From positions 1 through 34,485 of the forward strand of contig NZ_PSRT01000088.1 in assembly GCF_004212635.1 (NCBI RefSeq): DNA of 34,485 bases, in the 5' to 3' direction. The notes below the pieces were generated by a model. That model saw nothing but the letters and a program-made list of their open reading frames with translations. It ran no database searches and was not told the origin of the DNA. Source of the DNA: Bradyrhizobium genosp. SA-3 (lineage in GTDB: Bacteria > Pseudomonadota > Alphaproteobacteria > Rhizobiales > Xanthobacteraceae). This document shows positions 31,678 through 34,485 of this stretch, in pieces (positions within the stretch are counted from its first letter, which is position 1; every line of letters starts with the position of its first letter). A program made the position numbers and the translations under genes.

Positions 31678-32622
31678 CTACTTCGCCCGCTTCTGCTCGA
31701 TCGCGTCCCAGATCTTCGCCGCCACATCTGGGCCGCCGAGCCGCGTGATGGCGCGGATGCCGGTCGGCGAAGTCACGTTGATCTCGGTGAGGTTGCCGTT
31801 GATGACGTCGAGGCCGACGAACAGCAGGCCGCACTCGCGCAGCGCCGGACCGACGGTGGCGCAGATCTCGCGCTCGCGCGGGGTCAGCTCGGTCTCCTGC
31901 GCCGCGCCGCCGCGCACCATGTTGGAGCGGAGGTCGTCCGCGGCCGGCACGCGGTTCACCGCACCGGCGAACTCGCCGTTGACCAGGATGATGCGCTTGT
32001 CGCCGTGCTTCACCTCGGGGATGAACTGCTGGATCACCCAGGGCTCTTTGAACGTCACCGAGAACATGTCGAACAGCGAGCCGAAATTCATATCCTGCGG
32101 CATCACACGGAACACCGCGGCGCCGCCATGGCCGTGCAGCGGCTTCATGACGACGGCGCCATGTTTGTCGCGAAAGGCGTTGATCTCGTCGAGGTCGCGC
32201 GAGATCAGGGTCGGCGGCATCAGCTGCGGAAAGTTCATCACGAACAGCTTTTCCGGCGCGTTGCGCACCGAGGCGGGATCGTTGACGACCAGCGTCTTCG
32301 GATGGATTCGCTCCAGGAAATGCGTCGAGGTGATGTAGGCGAGGTCGAACGGCGGGTCCTGGCGGAGCAGCACCACATCAAAGCCGTTGAGCGCCTCCCG
32401 CTTCGGCTCCCCGAGGGTGAAATGGTCGCCGGGCTCGTCGCGCACGGTGAGGAGCTGAACCGGAGCGACGAGCTCGTCGCCGACCATCGAGAGCTTGTCC
32501 GGCGTGTAATAGGACAGGCCGTGGCCGCGCTTCTGCGCCTCCAGAAGCAGCGCAAAGGTGGAATCGCCCTTGATGTTGATGCGGGCGATGGGGTCCATCT
32601 GGACGGCGACGTTCAGTTTCAT
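31678..32622 (-). CDS. gshB: Glutathione synthetase
   Basis: GshB ligates gamma-glutamylcysteine and glycine using ATP. The 314-residue protein is of normal length and begins MKLNVAVQMDPIARINIKGDSTF, a near-invariant opening. It has the central LLRQDPPFDLAYITSTHFLE and ATP-grasp motifs VVMKPLHGHGGAAVF and GLLFVGLDVINGNLTEINVTSPTG. The ATG at 32622 has AAAGG upstream; a longer frame to 32688 runs into the end of yraN and is rejected. It follows yraN by ten bases, probably as the third gene of rsmI-yraN-gshB. Confidence 0.97.
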   Translation of the reverse strand: MKLNVAVQMDPIARINIKGDSTFALLLEAQKRGHGLSYYTPDKLSMVGDELVAPVQLLTVRDEPGDHFTLGEPKREALNGFDVVLLRQDPPFDLAYITSTHFLERIHPKTLVVNDPASVRNAPEKLFVMNFPQLMPPTLISRDLDEINAFRDKHGAVVMKPLHGHGGAAVFRVMPQDMNFGSLFDMFSVTFKEPWVIQQFIPEVKHGDKRIILVNGEFAGAVNRVPAADDLRSNMVRGGAAQETELTPREREICATVGPALRECGLLFVGLDVINGNLTEINVTSPTGIRAITRLGGPDVAAKIWDAIEQKRAK

Positions 32623-32632
32623 GGTCTGCCTT

Positions 32633-33034
32633 TCAGGTCGAGGCGTCGAATGCCGCCAACACATGGCGCGGAAGTGATCGCGGCGCAATCAGCATGGCGT
32701 CGAATCGCAGTTCGAATTCGGCATGCTCGGGATGCGCCACGAGCCAGCCTTGTGCGGCATCGATGATGCGCTGCTGCTGGCGCGGCGTCACCGCGAAGGC
32801 GGCGTCATCCAGCGTCGCCCGCGCCTTGACCTCGACGAAGGCGATCAGATTGCGGCGGCGCGCCACGATGTCGATCTCGCCATGCGGGGTGCGATAACGC
32901 TTGGCGAGGATGCGGTAGCCCTTGGCCATGAGAAAGGCGGCGGCGCGGCTCTCGGCCGAGATGCCGGTGCGGAACGCGGCGATGCGCTCAGGCGAGGCGA
33001 CTTTCGGTTCCGCCGGGACCTCAGTCTTCGCCAT
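32633..33034 (-). CDS. yraN: UPF0102 / YraN family endonuclease-like protein
   Basis: The 133-residue protein has the restriction-endonuclease-like core of UPF0102: GEIDIVARRRNLIAFVEVKAR, in which the D and ExK residues of the PD-(D/E)xK pattern are visible, preceded by ESRAAAFLMAKGYRILAKRYR and followed by TPRQQQRIIDAAQGWL. The cellular substrate is not established; a link to Holliday junction or RNA processing has been suggested for the wider fold. ATG 33034 gives an N-terminus overlapping the rsmI end by 14 bases; the open frame beyond is a shadow of rsmI. Confidence 0.92.
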   Translation of the reverse strand: MAKTEVPAEPKVASPERIAAFRTGISAESRAAAFLMAKGYRILAKRYRTPHGEIDIVARRRNLIAFVEVKARATLDDAAFAVTPRQQQRIIDAAQGWLVAHPEHAEFELRFDAMLIAPRSLPRHVLAAFDAST

Positions 33035-33983
33035 CGCCGCCCCGCAAATCCTTGTGCACGTCTTTGGCGAGCTCGAGCGCGCGGGCGTAAACCTCGCGGC
33101 GCGGCCGGCCCGAAAGTGCGACCGCATGTGCCACGGCATCCTTGACGCTGTGCGCGGCCAGCTGCTCGCGCAAGAGACCGTCGAGCGCATCCGATGCCAG
33201 CACGTCGGCGTTTGCTGCAGGCGGACCGATCACCAGAACGAATTCACCGCGCGTCTCCGGCGCGTCGGCTTGCCGCGCGAACTCGGCGAGGGGCGCACGC
33301 CTGACCTCCTCGTGCAACTTCGTCAGCTCGCGGCAAACCGCGGCCTCTCGTTCACCCATGATCTCGGCGAGATCGGTCAATGTGGCCTGCATGCGATTGC
33401 CCGATTCGAACATCACCAGCGTCGCGTCGATGCGCGCAAGCTCGGCCAGGCGTGCGCGGCGCGCCGCCGATTTCGCCGGCAAAAAACCCTCGAAGAAGAA
33501 GCGGTCGGTCGGCAGCGCGGCGACCGACAGCGCTGCCAGCACCGAGGACGGGCCGGGCAGCGCATATACCGGATGGCCCGCAGCGCAGACCTCGCGCACC
33601 AGCTTGAAGCCGGGGTCGGAGATCAATGGCGTGCCGGCGTCCGACACCAGCGCGACCGAGCCGCCTTGCCCCAGTGCCTCCAGAATCTTCGGGCGTGCCG
33701 CTTCCGCATTGTGCTCGTGATAGGGCTTGAGCGTTGCTGCGATCGCATAGCGCTCGGTCAGGCGGCGGGTGATGCGGGTGTCCTCGCAGGCGATGACGTC
33801 GACGCCGGCGAGCGTCTGAAGCGCCCGCAGGGTGATGTCGCCGAGATTGCCGATGGGCGTCGCCACCAGATGAAGGCCCGGCGCCGCCTTCGGCGCCGTA
33901 AGCCGATGGGCGTCGATGGAGAAGCCGCGCGAGGCGGTATCTTGAGCTTCAGGCGTATTTATCGGGGCCGGCTTTGCGCGCAT
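33021..33983 (-). CDS. rsmI: 16S rRNA (cytidine(1402)-2'-O)-methyltransferase
   Basis: RsmI methylates the ribose of C1402 in the decoding centre of 16S rRNA using S-adenosylmethionine. The 320-residue protein has a nonconserved 35-residue start, then LHLVATPIGNLGDITLRA, ACEDTR, the SAM-binding VALVSDAGTPLISDPG, and YALPGPSSVLAALSVA, the hallmarks of the tetrapyrrole-methylase fold family of RsmI. The C-terminal part with GEREAAVCRELTKLHEEV is also conserved. yraN overlaps its end. In many proteobacteria the gene next to rsmI on the other strand encodes LpoA/LppC, and a matching lipoprotein start is seen at 34312. Confidence 0.96.
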   Translation of the reverse strand: MRAKPAPINTPEAQDTASRGFSIDAHRLTAPKAAPGLHLVATPIGNLGDITLRALQTLAGVDVIACEDTRITRRLTERYAIAATLKPYHEHNAEAARPKILEALGQGGSVALVSDAGTPLISDPGFKLVREVCAAGHPVYALPGPSSVLAALSVAALPTDRFFFEGFLPAKSAARRARLAELARIDATLVMFESGNRMQATLTDLAEIMGEREAAVCRELTKLHEEVRRAPLAEFARQADAPETRGEFVLVIGPPAANADVLASDALDGLLREQLAAHSVKDAVAHAVALSGRPRREVYARALELAKDVHKDLRGGDGED

Positions 33984-34311
33984 AATGAAGTCAACTTAGG
34001 CACGATCCGCAGGGCTGGGAACCGGCTCTTCGAAAAAGATCGTGCCGAGGTGAGGGCGGACGGGAATGTGATCGATCCAGGATCGCGTTGCGAGGGAGTG
34101 AGGGCCCTCGCGCCATATTCGCGACCGAAACGCCGCCTTGATGCTGCGTGAGTAACGGCGAACAGCTGGCCAGGAGGGGACGGCAGCCGCGTTAAGTGGC
34201 TATTATCCTTTTGTTTTGGTTAACTATTCGTCGACAATATGCCTGAATCCGCGGCTTGTGTCGTGGAAGGAGTGACCGGCTGCCGACGGCCGGTTCGGAA
34301 GAGAAGTTGCC
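33984..34311. other. Divergent promoter region rsmI / lipoprotein
   Basis: This 328-bp gap has no gene. It contains an inverted repeat, GGCACGATC (33999-34007) and GATCGTGCC (34038-34046), close to the rsmI start. At 34192-34206, TTAA-GTGGCTA-TTAT matches seven of eight bases of the CtrA consensus, about 105 bp before the lipoprotein start, and an AT-rich run with GTTAAC (about 34218-34224) follows. Both promoters are expected here. Confidence 0.5.
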
Positions 34312-34485
34312 ATGGTGGGCCCGCGTCATCCCAGATCTTCCTCTTCGGAGGAGTCTTCCGCTCCCAGGCCCCGATCGTCGGCGGCGACCCGGCGGAGTGC
34401 GCTCGGCCTTCTGCTCGGCGCGCCCTTGCTGTCGGCCTGTGCGGGTGTGCAGCAGAGTCTCAGCCAGTTCTCCAACCCGTTCTCC
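34312..34485 (+). CDS. Lipoprotein, probable LpoA/LppC-like penicillin-binding protein activator (5' partial)
   Basis: Fifty-eight codons are visible before the window ends. The start ATG 34312 follows GGAAGAGAAG at good spacing. The protein opens with a Ser/Pro/Arg-rich stretch, then a signal sequence with a twin-arginine-like TRRSALG and lipobox LLSAC (acylated cysteine at about residue 43). The hydrophobic core is short (about 32-42). The identity is inferred from position: divergent from rsmI-yraN, where the LppC/LpoA peptidoglycan-synthase activator or a related periplasmic ligand-binding protein is usually encoded. The conserved domain lies beyond the window, so only the lipoprotein nature is seen directly. 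Confidence 0.6.
   Translation, partial: MVGPRHPRSSSSEESSAPRPRSSAATRRSALGLLLGAPLLSACAGVQQSLSQFSNPFS

Overview
The window looks like chromosomal DNA of a Bradyrhizobium-type alphaproteobacterium (Nitrobacteraceae). The reasons are high-GC coding DNA, alphaproteobacterial gene neighbourhoods (mnmE-rho-hemJ; ppsR-maf-coaE-dnaQ-secB; hslUV next to hisB-hisH-hisA-hisF-hisE-coaA; rsmI-yraN-gshB; a cpa/Tad pilus block) and several interspersed palindromic repeats of kinds I associate with Bradyrhizobium and Rhodopseudomonas. The genus is inferred from memory of gene order and proteins; no search was run.

Left end (1-7.5 kb). A 16-bp perfect palindrome at 21-36 matches the ParB site parS in 14 of 16 positions and lies just downstream of mnmE. 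mnmE, rho and hemJ run leftward; ppsR, maf, coaE and dnaQ run rightward. Between the two groups is a 524-bp gene-free stretch (3694-4217) with an AT-rich patch and DnaA-box-like 9-mers. This is where the chromosomal origin lies in Caulobacter and Sinorhizobium (beside hemE and the ppsR homologue), so I propose it as a candidate oriC. hemE, the usual landmark, and aroE, often found between maf and coaE, are both absent here. secB converges on dnaQ with a four-base overlap.

Middle (7.9-20.8 kb). A Tim44-domain protein, an MltA lytic transglycosylase and an Smr-domain protein form a tight rightward set. An unrecognised multi-pass membrane protein and the proteolysis pair HslU/HslV run leftward; hslU and hslV are separated by an acetyltransferase and a UPF0314 membrane protein. 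A rightward histidine cluster follows (hisB, a DUF2628 membrane protein, hisH, hisA, hisF, hisE), then pantothenate kinase coaA and a small zinc-ribbon-like protein.

Right part (20.8-34.5 kb). Leftward genes encode a hybrid sensor kinase with two receiver domains, a small secreted protein and a ComM/YifB ATPase. Two rightward genes encode a PilZ protein and a TadD-like TPR lipoprotein, the latter preceded by TTAA motifs that resemble CtrA sites. A leftward cpaB-cpaC-cpaD-cpaE operon encodes part of a Flp/Tad pilus machine; its ATPase (cpaF), platform (tadB/tadC), prepilin peptidase (cpaA) and pilin are not in the window. The window ends with leftward rsmI-yraN-gshB and the first 58 codons of a rightward lipoprotein, probably the LpoA/LppC-like partner commonly found beside rsmI and yraN.

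Almost all genes are core housekeeping genes. I saw no phage, transposase, CRISPR array, tRNA or rRNA. The most interesting material is non-coding: the parS site, the candidate origin, nested palindromic repeats and structured leaders in front of pilus genes.
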